The notes under the pieces: generated by a model | The model's database searches: none | Told to the model about the DNA's origin: nothing | The model's input: only the letters and a program-made list of their open reading frames with translations | Made by a program: the position numbers and the translations under genes | Assembly: GCA_964457225.1 (NCBI GenBank) | Contig: CAYWEM010000001.1 | Coordinates: 310,001 to 374,000, forward strand | Direction of reading: 5' to 3' | Source: CAYWEM01 sp964457225 | GTDB lineage: Bacteria > Acidobacteriota > Aminicenantia > UBA2199 | Length of the DNA stretch: 64,000 nucleotides | In this document: in pieces, positions 26,096 through 34,959 of the stretch | How the letters are laid out: each line of letters opens with the position of its first letter | How positions within the stretch are numbered: position 1 is the stretch's first letter

Positions 26096-27622
26096 TCAGT
26101 CAGCCGCTGCGACCTTGATACGCTGCAGAAAAAGCAGAACCGGGCTGTCGGCCCGGGAAATGTCGTACAGAGTTATGTAGAGGCTGGCGGTTTCCGGTCC
26201 GGTCTTGGGCAGGGAAGTAGTAAAGGTCCTTTTTTCTCCGGGCTTCAGTTCGCGCAACAACTGTTGATCCAGCAGACGGTCGTCCAGATGGAAGCGCAGC
26301 AGTGCCGAGGACAGGGTGCGATCTTCACTCCAGGTCAAAACTCCGTTCAGAATGACCTGTTGATCGTCCGGCAGGCTGATCAGGTCTATTTCATAGGTTC
26401 CGGCAACCCCGCGCAAGCCTTTGACATCGGCCAGGCTCATAGAGACAGCAGCCAGCCCCGGAGCCTCGGTCGAGGCGCTGACAAAGTAGCGGATCACCGG
26501 CACGGTCAGATCTCCCTGCGGACGCAGAATCCTCAGGCTGACTTCGTGCAGGCCCGGCATCCAGGTGGGCAGGCCGGGATCACCCGTGTCGAGGGTGATC
26601 GAATCGGCAAAGGTCAGGGCCCTTGATACCGGGCGGAAGGGCATACCGTCAACCAGCCACTGGGCCTGGAAAAAACCTGTACCCTCGTATTTGAGATCAA
26701 CGTAGGCTTTCAGGTTTTCAGAATCCCGGGGCACCACCCGGTAAGCCAGGCCGTCGGCAAAGCGAAGTTGCAGGAATGAAATGTGAAACGGAGCGGCAGG
26801 CCCGCTGCTCCTTTCAACCTTGAGCTGCACCAGGACCGCCGGACCCGTCTGGCCCCGCCAGTCCCAGGCTCGCACCGTGTAAACGCCGGTTTCACTGTAC
26901 AGGTGGCGCTCCAGCGTCGAACCGTGCCGAGGCGGACTGCCGTCTCCGAAATCCCAGCGCAACTCACTGCTGAAAAAATCTTTGGCCGTGAAAACCACTT
27001 CCCTGCCTGCCATGGGCTGTTCCGGCGAAAAACTGATCGAACGCCTGTTGTAATCGGGGTTCACCGTGACCTCGGCCCTGAGGGCCACTTTACCCGCTCC
27101 GCCGTTGTCCCGGGCCGTCACGGTGAACTTTCCCGGTTGCCGGTAAACATGGCTGACCGTACGACCAGCCACTATGGCGCCACTGCCGTCGCCGAAATCC
27201 CAGCTCACCGAACTGCTGAAGAAATTTACGGCGTTGAAAACCACTTCGCGGTCCGTCAGGGTGGTACTCTGCGCCGGATCAACCCGGCGTCGTTCCACCA
27301 CGTTCACACTGATGTAATCCGTGCGATTGATTGAGTCTCCGAATGCCGTAGGCAGGTACCAGTAATTCGCCCGCACTCTCATAGTTCCGGCCTGAAGATA
27401 AACATGGGAAACAGTAGCAACTCCGGTGGCCGTCTGGTTGTCACCGAAATCCCAGGCAATGGTGTTCTGCTGGATGAATCCCGAGGGTGGGGTGACTGAA
27501 AAAGTAACCGCCTGTTCGACATTGGGCGATGCCGGCGTAAAAACGATCTCGGACTGCAGCCGGGAAGCGGGCACCAGCACCAGGCTCAGGACCAGAACCA
27601 GTTTCGTCGTTTTCAAGACCAT
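26096..27622 (-). CDS. Exported protein with three PKD domains
   Basis: A 508-residue secreted protein with a signal peptide (about 1-22). Three PKD repeats follow, each with the WDFGD hallmark and a following SHVY/RHLY strand: about 30-115, 120-200 and 205-285. The remainder (about 290-508) has beta-sandwich character with no recognised motif. Start: ATG at 27622 with AGGAG six bases upstream; the TTG two codons earlier is unlikely. It lies 9 bases after the beta-barrel gene, so the two are probably co-transcribed and may form a surface complex. PKD domains usually mediate protein or glycan contact. Confidence 0.85.
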   Translation of the reverse strand: MVLKTTKLVLVLSLVLVPASRLQSEIVFTPASPNVEQAVTFSVTPPSGFIQQNTIAWDFGDNQTATGVATVSHVYLQAGTMRVRANYWYLPTAFGDSINRTDYISVNVVERRRVDPAQSTTLTDREVVFNAVNFFSSSVSWDFGDGSGAIVAGRTVSHVYRQPGKFTVTARDNGGAGKVALRAEVTVNPDYNRRSISFSPEQPMAGREVVFTAKDFFSSELRWDFGDGSPPRHGSTLERHLYSETGVYTVRAWDWRGQTGPAVLVQLKVERSSGPAAPFHISFLQLRFADGLAYRVVPRDSENLKAYVDLKYEGTGFFQAQWLVDGMPFRPVSRALTFADSITLDTGDPGLPTWMPGLHEVSLRILRPQGDLTVPVIRYFVSASTEAPGLAAVSMSLADVKGLRGVAGTYEIDLISLPDDQQVILNGVLTWSEDRTLSSALLRFHLDDRLLDQQLLRELKPGEKRTFTTSLPKTGPETASLYITLYDISRADSPVLLFLQRIKVAAAD

Positions 27623-27631
27623 GATCAACTC

Positions 27632-29617
27632 CTAAAAAGCCAGGTCAAGCTGGGCTGAAACCCGGGTTTCACTGCTGCTCATGCCGGACACGCTGTAATT
27701 TCGGTACTGGGCCCTGACTGAAAAGACCAATGATCCCAGGTTGACCAGGTGACCGAGGTGGAAATTCAGGGCGCCTGAAAGATCATAGGCATTGGTCACC
27801 GAAATGACCGACATGGCCATGCGGTTGTAGGAAGTGGCCAGGGCCAGGGAAAAAACACGAGGCACGAAAAACAGTTCAGCACTGAGGAAAAAATTCAGGC
27901 TGGTATCCAGCTCATCCGCCAGAATCGCCCTGGAATTTGACAAGCCGAGGTTCGGCGCCAGGTTCAACCATTCACCGACCCGCAGAAAACCTCCCAGGCT
28001 GAGGGTCCAGCCATCGCGATCCTGATCCGGAGCGACCACACTGGCCAGGGCTGAATGGGTCAAGCTTAGACTCAGAGAAGCTGTACCGGAAAGACTCAGG
28101 TTCAGGGAAGCGCTGAATTCCCTGCCGGCCGTGTCCTGGAGCGCCGCCGGTTGTTCATCAATGCAGGTTTCCTGCCGGTTGCCCCGCCAGCCGACAGTTA
28201 AAGAAGCCTGATTGGAAAGAGAAAGCACCAGGTTGATCTGGCCGTTTTCCATGGTTGTGGTCGACATCAGGGGGTCAGCACGGACATTGTCGCCCTGCCG
28301 GTTCAAAAGTCCCTGCAGGTTTATTTTCCCCAGGGAAATCATCAGGTTCCCTTCAAGAATGCTCCGGTCATTGGCCAGGTAGGCCAGGCCGATTGAATTG
28401 AAATCAGGTCCCACCCGCCGCCAACTGAATCCGGCGGCCGCCGGCCCCAGATTCAGACCGGCCGCGATATTCCAGGCACTGTCAGGCTGAGCATCGTTTT
28501 TATCGTTCAAATCCGGATCGTAAACACTGCGAGCCAACTCAGCCTTTAAGGTCAGCCGGCCGCCGAAAAGCCGTCCTTCGTGAACCAGGGCGGCCACAGT
28601 GCCCCGGCGGCCCGGCACGGGAAAGGGAGTTACCAGGTTGACAGCCCTGGAAGGATCATCCCGGCCGCTGACCAGGATCGCCCTGAAGTCAAGGGATTGA
28701 TTCAGCAAACTGCAGCCGGCCAGGGCCCCAACCAGGTTCAAACCGGCAGCCGGCAGGCCGAACCCCCTGAATCCCCTTTGTTGCTGGGTGTTCATACTGA
28801 AGGCGTGGAACTGGAAATCAGGGCTCTCAAATCTATACTCGATACCGCGGCGCCCCAGGCCGAACACCGTGTAATCCGAAGTGTTAAGGTTCAAGTCGCC
28901 CATCCGCAGGAGGTGCCTGGCATAAGACAGGGACAGGGCCAGGCCGGCCAGGTTCAGGGTCGGTTCTTCCTCCGGCGGATTGTTGTTCAGGACCAGGTTG
29001 CCGTCGATTTTAAAATCCCAGTTTTCAACCCGAGGTAAATGCAATCCTATTTGCAGGTTGGCGGCCAGACCCGGTTCGCGGAGATCAGGGTTTTCTCCTT
29101 CAGGGTGAACCTGCTTGAGCAGGCTGGCACTGCCGTGCGGACTGAAGCGCAGACGGGATTCCTCGCTTCGGGGAGTGGGCAGGTCCCCCGGGATTTCCGG
29201 CAGGTCTGATGCAAGGTCAGCTCTGACCAGCGCCGGACCGTCGGCCGGCAGAACTGTTTTACCGTCCTGTCCTTCCGCTTCCAGGTAATACTCGAATGAA
29301 TCGCCGGCCAGAATCGAACTGTCAAGTTCGAAAGAAAAGGCGCCGCTGTTGATACTGCTCATCGGTCGCGCCTGGAACAAATCCCGTCCGCTCACCCGGA
29401 AATACAAATTAACCCGTTCCGCCCCGGCCAGGGCGGAAAAGACTATTTTCGCCCCCGGGGTGAAGGTCTTCATCACTTCATGTTGCAAACCCGGCGGCGC
29501 GGCCGGCAAGATGAGCGGCAAAAACACAAGCAATAAAACCAAGCTGGTCAAGACTGGTACGGCTTTTTCCCCAACACCCTTTTCCACTTCACCCCAAACT
29601 CCCCTGACTGCAAACAT
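27632..29617 (-). CDS. Putative outer-membrane beta-barrel protein with N-terminal Ig-like domain
   Basis: The 661 residues begin with a long signal-type segment (hydrophobic about 20-40), then an Ig-like beta domain (about 45-130, FTPGAKIVFSAL to PALVRADL), then a long stretch of alternating amphipathic strands ending AQLDLAF, with the C-terminal Phe used by the outer-membrane assembly machinery. I do not recognise the family. An ATG at 29659 opens the frame earlier, but it lies within the predicted -10 box, so the ATG at 29617 with AGGAAGG just upstream is preferred. It leads a two-gene unit with the PKD protein. Confidence 0.75.
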   Translation of the reverse strand: MFAVRGVWGEVEKGVGEKAVPVLTSLVLLLVFLPLILPAAPPGLQHEVMKTFTPGAKIVFSALAGAERVNLYFRVSGRDLFQARPMSSINSGAFSFELDSSILAGDSFEYYLEAEGQDGKTVLPADGPALVRADLASDLPEIPGDLPTPRSEESRLRFSPHGSASLLKQVHPEGENPDLREPGLAANLQIGLHLPRVENWDFKIDGNLVLNNNPPEEEPTLNLAGLALSLSYARHLLRMGDLNLNTSDYTVFGLGRRGIEYRFESPDFQFHAFSMNTQQQRGFRGFGLPAAGLNLVGALAGCSLLNQSLDFRAILVSGRDDPSRAVNLVTPFPVPGRRGTVAALVHEGRLFGGRLTLKAELARSVYDPDLNDKNDAQPDSAWNIAAGLNLGPAAAGFSWRRVGPDFNSIGLAYLANDRSILEGNLMISLGKINLQGLLNRQGDNVRADPLMSTTTMENGQINLVLSLSNQASLTVGWRGNRQETCIDEQPAALQDTAGREFSASLNLSLSGTASLSLSLTHSALASVVAPDQDRDGWTLSLGGFLRVGEWLNLAPNLGLSNSRAILADELDTSLNFFLSAELFFVPRVFSLALATSYNRMAMSVISVTNAYDLSGALNFHLGHLVNLGSLVFSVRAQYRNYSVSGMSSSETRVSAQLDLAF

Positions 29618-29657
29618 GGCCTTCCTCGAGGAAATTTGTTTTTTTTTAACTGGGGGC

Positions 29658-29687
29658 ATGATAGTCCCGTCAATTATTCATTGTCAA
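29658..29687 (-). promoter_or_regulatory. Promoter of the beta-barrel/PKD gene pair
   Basis: On the minus strand TTGACA (29682-29687) and TATCAT (29658-29663) are 18 bases apart. The start of transcription would be near 29651, which rules out the ATG at 29659 and supports the one at 29617. Confidence 0.6.
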
Positions 29688-29698
29688 GCAAAAATGCT

Positions 29699-29726
29699 TT
29701 GTTTTTTTTTATTATTATTTTATAAT
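29699..29726 (+). promoter_or_regulatory. Possible promoter for the NTF2/zinc-motif gene
   Basis: A perfect TATAAT (29721-29726) lies in a very AT-rich stretch, with a weaker TTGTTT (29699-29704) 16 bases upstream. It would drive the plus-strand gene starting at 29780, back to back with the minus-strand promoter. Confidence 0.45.
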
Positions 29727-29779
29727 AATTTCGATTTTTGATTGTTCAGTGACCAGACAACAAGCAGGGAGATGAACGA

Positions 29780-30517
29780 ATGCGCCTGATCGAGAACGAA
29801 GAATTGCGCCGGGAAATACTGGATGCCTATTTCGAATACTTCAGGGCTTATTCCGAACGTGACTGGCCGAAGATGACCGCCAGGTTCGCCAAGGACATGA
29901 CCATGATCGGCACCGGGATCGACGAACTGACCCTTGACGGTCAGACTACCCGGGAACTGTTTAAACGGGAATTCACCCAGGCCCCGACCCCGATGACCTA
30001 TAACATCAAGCAGATGGAGGTTTTTTCCCTGGCTCCGGAAGCGGCCCTGATAGTAATCCTGATGGACATGACCTTTCAGACCCCGGAAACCCCGGTACTC
30101 AGTGAGAACAACCGCACCACGGCGATCATGATCAAAGAAGGCGGTTCATGGAAAATCGCCCACGGCCACTGGTCCCAGCCCGATGCCGACCAGGACGTGG
30201 GTGAAAGCGTCCCCAACCGGCTCCTGCAGGAAAAGAACCGGCGCCTGGAAGAACTGGTGGCCAGGCGCACCGAAGAGCTCAGGAAGAGCAATTCGGAACT
30301 GGCCGAGGCCCTGGCCAAGGTGAAAACCCTGAAAGGCATCCTGCCGATCTGCGCCCATTGCAAGAACGTCCGCCATGACGCCGGTTACTGGACTCAGATT
30401 GAACATTACATCAGCGAATACACGGATACTTTTTTTTCCCATTCAATCTGCCCGGAATGCCTGGACAAGCACTACTCTGATTTGCAGAACGACTCTGTCC
30501 AGGACCCGGAAAAGTAA
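29780..30517 (+). CDS. NTF2-like domain protein with coiled coil and C-terminal Cys-pair motif
   Basis: A 245-residue protein in three parts. Residues about 5-135 form an NTF2/SnoaL-like cone (DAYFEYFRAYSERDWPKMTARF, ending WKIAHGHWSQP). Residues about 145-190 form a charged coiled coil. The last part, LKGILPICAHCKNVRHDAGYWTQIE to SHSICPECLDKHY, has two CxxC pairs and is the module usually found at the C-terminus of PAS/GAF sensor and response-regulator proteins. Here it is joined to an NTF2-like domain with no kinase or receiver domain. GGGAG precedes the ATG. The gene stands alone. A small-molecule sensor or adaptor is possible, but the function is unknown. Confidence 0.8.
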   Translation: MRLIENEELRREILDAYFEYFRAYSERDWPKMTARFAKDMTMIGTGIDELTLDGQTTRELFKREFTQAPTPMTYNIKQMEVFSLAPEAALIVILMDMTFQTPETPVLSENNRTTAIMIKEGGSWKIAHGHWSQPDADQDVGESVPNRLLQEKNRRLEELVARRTEELRKSNSELAEALAKVKTLKGILPICAHCKNVRHDAGYWTQIEHYISEYTDTFFSHSICPECLDKHYSDLQNDSVQDPEK

Positions 30518-30609
30518 GCATTACAGGCGCTTTCCCACCGCAACCGACAGCGCTTGATTTCCGGCAGTACCTTTTTCAACTCAGAACTTGAATCAACCGG
30601 CTGAAAAAG

Positions 30610-32181
30610 TCAATCATTGCTCAGCAGCAGGAATGAACTGCGCCGGCCGTCATCAGCCTCAAAACACACCCGGTAATCGTACTTGACTCCCTTGACCAGG
30701 TCGCGGTCATCGTAGCGTTTCAATTCAGAAGCAATCGCGGCCAGAAAGCTGAATTCGCCGGCCTGGTCCTGGCGGCGGCGCTCGATTACGATCCTTCCCG
30801 AAACACCGGCATTGCGTTCATCCGGAACCCAGGTCAGCAGGTTTACCGGCAGGCTGTAAAAGAGGTAATCGTCTTCCAGGCGGGTCAACCTGAGTCCGGA
30901 CGGCGGGAAAAGGCTGGCCGAATCGGGTCGCGGAGCCAGGGAACCGTCTCCGATCATGACCATGCCGTACCACCACTGCGGAGCCAGCTGTGGATAGGTT
31001 CGGCAAGCCAGGTTCAGCCATTCTTTAAAAGCAGTTCCAAAAGTACTGCCTCCGGCCAGTTCCTGCCAGAAAAGGGTCTCATGCCACATGCCGCCTGTTT
31101 TACTTGAGCCCCAGGCCAGCAGTCCGGCAGCCGGGTTCAGGGCGGCCACCGAGGCCAGGTTGTCGCTGGCCGTGAAATCACTGCCGGAACAGACGAAAAA
31201 AGAGTAGAAAAGAGCCGGAGGCAGCAGCATCAGGTAGTCGACCGGCCTGACGTATTCAAAAATGCTTTGGTTGCTGCGGTAATAACCGTGGCCGGCCGGG
31301 GAACCATGGGATCGGGTCAGTATGTATTCCTGGTCGGCCGGCATCCGGACCTTGCGGTAATCATCGGCGGTGGTTTTTTCCGGATCCGCTTCGGCCGTTA
31401 CGCCTGAATTTCCCAGGACCAGGGCCAGGTTGTCCCGATCCTGGCCGGCCATGGTCTGCCAGTCGTCGTCGATGTATGCCAGTCCGTGAAAACGGGGGCG
31501 GATATCGGCAAGATAAGCCCTGACCTTTTCCCAGTAGGCGGTCATGATTTCTTCCTCGGAGCCGAGCATGGGCAGGTTGTCGGCCCGCAGCCGGGACACC
31601 CAGATTTCGGCATCCAGATCGCCGGCGCGCCGGTCGTAGATACCGTCATTGTCATCATCCAGCCATTCGCCGTCCAGGTCCATCAGGTACAGGTCACTGG
31701 GAAAGGTTTCACTTGAGCCCCAGCCTGAATCACGGTAAAGAGCATAGGGCAGGTTGCCGATCAGCACCGCACCGCGCAGGCCTTCGGGTTCCCGGTACAA
31801 TCCGGCCAGGAATTCCCTGAGATCAGGGGCCGTTCCCCCGGCATAGATACTCAGCAATGCCGTTTTCCCCCCGGCGGCCAGGTCGGCCAGACGTTGCTGA
31901 AGGCTTTCCTGGATCGGCTGGAAGATGCTCTGGTGCACGATAAAGACCACCCTGGGCTCGCTCTGCCGCCCAGCGACTGACCCGGCGCGACCCGAACCGA
32001 ATTGCAGGACCCGGAAAATCCGGGCCGGACCGGTGAACTCCGGGAGCCGGTGCTCCGGCCTGGACAGCCCGAGAGGATGGAACCAGCGCGAGGGCTGTGG
32101 TTCCTCATCGGCGGGCAACAGCCCTGAAAGAAAGAAAACCGAAATTATCACAGCTTTAAGCAAGACAATTCCCCTGTTCAT
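30610..32181 (-). CDS. Exported C25-like (gingipain-type) cysteine peptidase
   Basis: A 523-residue protein with a signal peptide (about 1-24). The middle resembles the caspase-like fold of C25 peptidases: VVFIVHQSIF strand, GAVLIGNLPYALY, then SDLYLMDLDGEW, an Asp-rich DDDNDGIYD loop that could bind calcium, WVSRL, and the candidate catalytic dyad His292 in RSHGSP and Cys331 in FFVCSGSDFT. The C-terminus has a beta-rich domain (about 430-523) and no sorting domain. GGAGG lies just before the ATG. It follows the M14 peptidase gene by 36 bases on the same strand, so the two are likely co-expressed for extracytoplasmic protein breakdown. Confidence 0.8.
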   Translation of the reverse strand: MNRGIVLLKAVIISVFFLSGLLPADEEPQPSRWFHPLGLSRPEHRLPEFTGPARIFRVLQFGSGRAGSVAGRQSEPRVVFIVHQSIFQPIQESLQQRLADLAAGGKTALLSIYAGGTAPDLREFLAGLYREPEGLRGAVLIGNLPYALYRDSGWGSSETFPSDLYLMDLDGEWLDDDNDGIYDRRAGDLDAEIWVSRLRADNLPMLGSEEEIMTAYWEKVRAYLADIRPRFHGLAYIDDDWQTMAGQDRDNLALVLGNSGVTAEADPEKTTADDYRKVRMPADQEYILTRSHGSPAGHGYYRSNQSIFEYVRPVDYLMLLPPALFYSFFVCSGSDFTASDNLASVAALNPAAGLLAWGSSKTGGMWHETLFWQELAGGSTFGTAFKEWLNLACRTYPQLAPQWWYGMVMIGDGSLAPRPDSASLFPPSGLRLTRLEDDYLFYSLPVNLLTWVPDERNAGVSGRIVIERRRQDQAGEFSFLAAIASELKRYDDRDLVKGVKYDYRVCFEADDGRRSSFLLLSND

Positions 32182-32217
32182 TCAGCCTCCAGGAAAACCA
32201 TGTTTTTTCCGGGCATC

Positions 32218-34809
32218 TCAAGGCAACAGCACGTTGAACAGCAGTTTAAAAGTGGCATGAGTCTGGCTGCGATGCTGAACCGGGAAACCCATCAATACTA
32301 TGCGGCCGCGGCCGTAATCCGCCTCAACGAGTGCGCCGCGCCCGGCCAGGTGTTCCTCCCCGACCAAACGGCCGCTCTGCAGAAGTTCGCGCCCGGCATA
32401 ACGCACCACGGTGCGGTAACGTTCGTTGAAGGCGCCGGGCATGATTTCAAAGGCGGCACCGTTCCAGAACAGTAAAAGGCCTTCTGCCGGCATACCCCAG
32501 GCCAGCGGCTGAGTCTGGTCGAAAACAGCCCTGACGGTTGACCCGGGACAGAAGAAGTCGCCGGCATTCAAACCGGCCAGGGCGTTTCTGACCTGCAGTC
32601 CGAACTGGTCGGCCACGAAACTCCAGGAACGCCCCAGGGCGACCAGGGTGCCCCCGTTTTCCACGAAAGATCGCAGACCGGCCACCCCTTCACGGCCGAG
32701 ACCGCTGCGGTACTCGGGGGGGTGGTTATGCCTCCTCGGACCAGCCTCGGCCCCAAGTTGACCCAGTAAAACGTTTTCCGAGTCACTGGGCAGAATGATC
32801 AGGTCGAAATTGTTGTTAAGCCTGCCCCTGCGTATCTCGGCATCCATGACCGTGCTGAAGGGAAAAGAGAAGTTCTCCAGCAGCAGCCTGGTCCATCCCT
32901 CATCCATGTTGCCGCCCAAATAGCGCTGGTAAAGGCCGATGCGGGTTTTTTTCAGCGGTTTGAGTTCCGCCCCGGAAACAGGTTCTGCCTCAAGGAAATC
33001 AACCCCGGTCAATTCCGCCGTTTGCTTCAGCACTTCGTCTTCCCCTCCGGAAACGATGAAATCCCCGGCCCGCCAGTCAGCCTGCGCGGACCGCACCCGG
33101 CTGATCCTGATCCCGGCGGCCAGCAGGAGGTTAGCCGCCCGAAAACTGTCGTTCAAACGGCCGTCCAGGCGATAAGAACGCCGTCCCGGCTGGAAAAAAG
33201 GCCTGGGAGAAGTTGCTTCCTGCAAGACCAGGAAATCGCCCGCCGGAACTTCATCGAGTTCATCAACCCGCACACCCATGAATTCGTGCATGGTGTGGGT
33301 GGCCGAGTCATAAGGTCTGAGGGGCAGACCATTCCGGTCGGTGGTCCATTCGTTGTCAGGGTACAGGGTGCGTCCCAGCAGGTTTCTGATCAGGCCCAGC
33401 TTGGGCTGGGCGGCAAAAACCACGAAAGCTCCCGGCTCATAGTTGACTCCGGTGACTGAAAAACCGGACTCGGCACGTTGAATTTCTATTCCCGAAGCCA
33501 GCAGGTTGTTTATCATCTTCAGGGCGGTCAGCCGGTCATGCTGTGCAGTCGGAATCACGTAAGCCAGAGGTTTTTCTACCCGGCCGCGTTCGATCTGGCG
33601 GGAGGCCTTGAGATAAGCGTTGCGCAGAACGGTTTCGCGGTTGCGGGCCGCCGCGTCCAGCAGAGCCCAGGCCGAAATTTTCTTCTGCTCGACTATGTCG
33701 CGCAACTTCCACCAGCCTCCCGGCCAGGGATTGGGGAAAGTGGATTGAGCTTCGTATCGTGGAAACTGCCGGGCTCCGGCCCGTAATTGCTCGGGATGAA
33801 CGTACAGGGGAGTGGCCAGCCTGGCTGAAGCCGATTCAGTAAGCATGCCGGCTATGTTGTGAAAGGGAGTTATCCAGTGCCAGCCGAAATGCCCCCAGCC
33901 CGGGAACTGGGCGGCGTTCAGGACCCCGGTTTTTCCAGCTTCCTCGAGTTTATAGGCAATATGGGCGCCGTACCAGGCTATCTCTCTCCAGATCAGGGGA
34001 TCGGCATGAGGCCGGATCGGTTCGGAATAAGGCGGGACGTAGAAACGGGCCCCGTAACCTCCCATGTGATGGTGATCCACATAAGCCTGGGGCCTCCAGT
34101 CTCGGTACAGGACCCGGGCCGCGTATTTCGATTCCACCAGGTTGAGATGGTCTCCGTCCCGGTTGTTGTCATGCCCGGCGTACTTGTGATAGAGCCAGGG
34201 CGGGTCACTGCCTTCATACTCACCACCCAGGGTCCGCCGGTACCAGTCCGTGACCATGATCTGACCGTCGGGATTGAAGCTGGGAATCATCAGGAATATG
34301 ACTTCATCCAGAATACGCCCGGCTTCTTCGTCCCGGCGGTTCAGCAGGTCGAAGGCCAGTTCCGGTGCCATTTGAGTCCCCCCGATTTCCGTGGCGTGCA
34401 GGCTCATCGACTGGCAGATCACCGCCCGGCCAAGTCCCACCAGCCGCTCCAATTCTTCAGCGGCCAGGCCCCGGGGGTCACTGATCCGTGCATTGATCAG
34501 GCGCAGTTCTTCCAGCCGTTCCAGGTTGGCCGGAGCCGTTATTATCACCAGCAGAAATGGATTTCCCATGGTTGAAGGTCCGAGGTCGATCACTTTCAAA
34601 GCCGGACTTTGCTTTTCCAGCAGGTAAAAGTACTCGACTATCCTGTCCCAGCGGGCAATTTTTCGGTCGTCGCCCAGCCGGAAACCGAAAAAATCTTCCG
34701 GGGAAAGGATCGTATTCTCAGCGGCCGGCAAAAAAGCGGCTGCGAACAAAAAGACAGTCAGGATCAACCAGGCGCCTGCGCCTCGTTTTTTCAGTTTTTC
34801 TGATGGCAT
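32218..34809 (-). CDS. Exported M14-family zinc carboxypeptidase-like protein
   Basis: The 863 residues comprise a signal peptide (about 12-30), an M14 domain (about 50-370) and a long C-terminal part that ends in a glutamine-amidotransferase-like region. Zinc ligands are His138 and Glu141 (SLHATEIGG) with a third His in VDHHHMGG (246-248); PSFNPDG and the catalytic Glu in MLTESAS are also seen. The C-terminal part contains LIILPSD and a FVENGGTLVALG segment as in the beta-galactosidase trimerisation/GATase-like fold. It should remove C-terminal residues from peptides or act on peptidoglycan-like substrates. GGAGG precedes the ATG, and it is divergent from the aldo/keto reductase gene. Confidence 0.87.
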   Translation of the reverse strand: MPSEKLKKRGAGAWLILTVFLFAAAFLPAAENTILSPEDFFGFRLGDDRKIARWDRIVEYFYLLEKQSPALKVIDLGPSTMGNPFLLVIITAPANLERLEELRLINARISDPRGLAAEELERLVGLGRAVICQSMSLHATEIGGTQMAPELAFDLLNRRDEEAGRILDEVIFLMIPSFNPDGQIMVTDWYRRTLGGEYEGSDPPWLYHKYAGHDNNRDGDHLNLVESKYAARVLYRDWRPQAYVDHHHMGGYGARFYVPPYSEPIRPHADPLIWREIAWYGAHIAYKLEEAGKTGVLNAAQFPGWGHFGWHWITPFHNIAGMLTESASARLATPLYVHPEQLRAGARQFPRYEAQSTFPNPWPGGWWKLRDIVEQKKISAWALLDAAARNRETVLRNAYLKASRQIERGRVEKPLAYVIPTAQHDRLTALKMINNLLASGIEIQRAESGFSVTGVNYEPGAFVVFAAQPKLGLIRNLLGRTLYPDNEWTTDRNGLPLRPYDSATHTMHEFMGVRVDELDEVPAGDFLVLQEATSPRPFFQPGRRSYRLDGRLNDSFRAANLLLAAGIRISRVRSAQADWRAGDFIVSGGEDEVLKQTAELTGVDFLEAEPVSGAELKPLKKTRIGLYQRYLGGNMDEGWTRLLLENFSFPFSTVMDAEIRRGRLNNNFDLIILPSDSENVLLGQLGAEAGPRRHNHPPEYRSGLGREGVAGLRSFVENGGTLVALGRSWSFVADQFGLQVRNALAGLNAGDFFCPGSTVRAVFDQTQPLAWGMPAEGLLLFWNGAAFEIMPGAFNERYRTVVRYAGRELLQSGRLVGEEHLAGRGALVEADYGRGRIVLMGFPVQHRSQTHATFKLLFNVLLP

Positions 34810-34869
34810 GATCAGCCTCCGGGCATTTGGAAAAAAAAATTATACCCCATGCGAAAAAAAAATGCCCGG

Positions 34870-34904
34870 TTTCGGGAACCGAAACTGATATTTCAGCGTA
34901 TAAT
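34870..34904 (+). promoter_or_regulatory. Possible promoter and operator of the aldo/keto reductase gene
   Basis: A TATAAT (34899-34904) sits 56 bases before the ATG. No good -35 box is present, but a 15-bp palindrome, TTTCGG-GAA-CCGAAA (34870-34884), lies exactly where one would be, so an activator may bind there. Confidence 0.45.
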
Positions 34905-34959
34905 GCAATGTATGAAGAGACCTGCCCGGATCGACAACAATTCAATCAAAGGAGCATTC

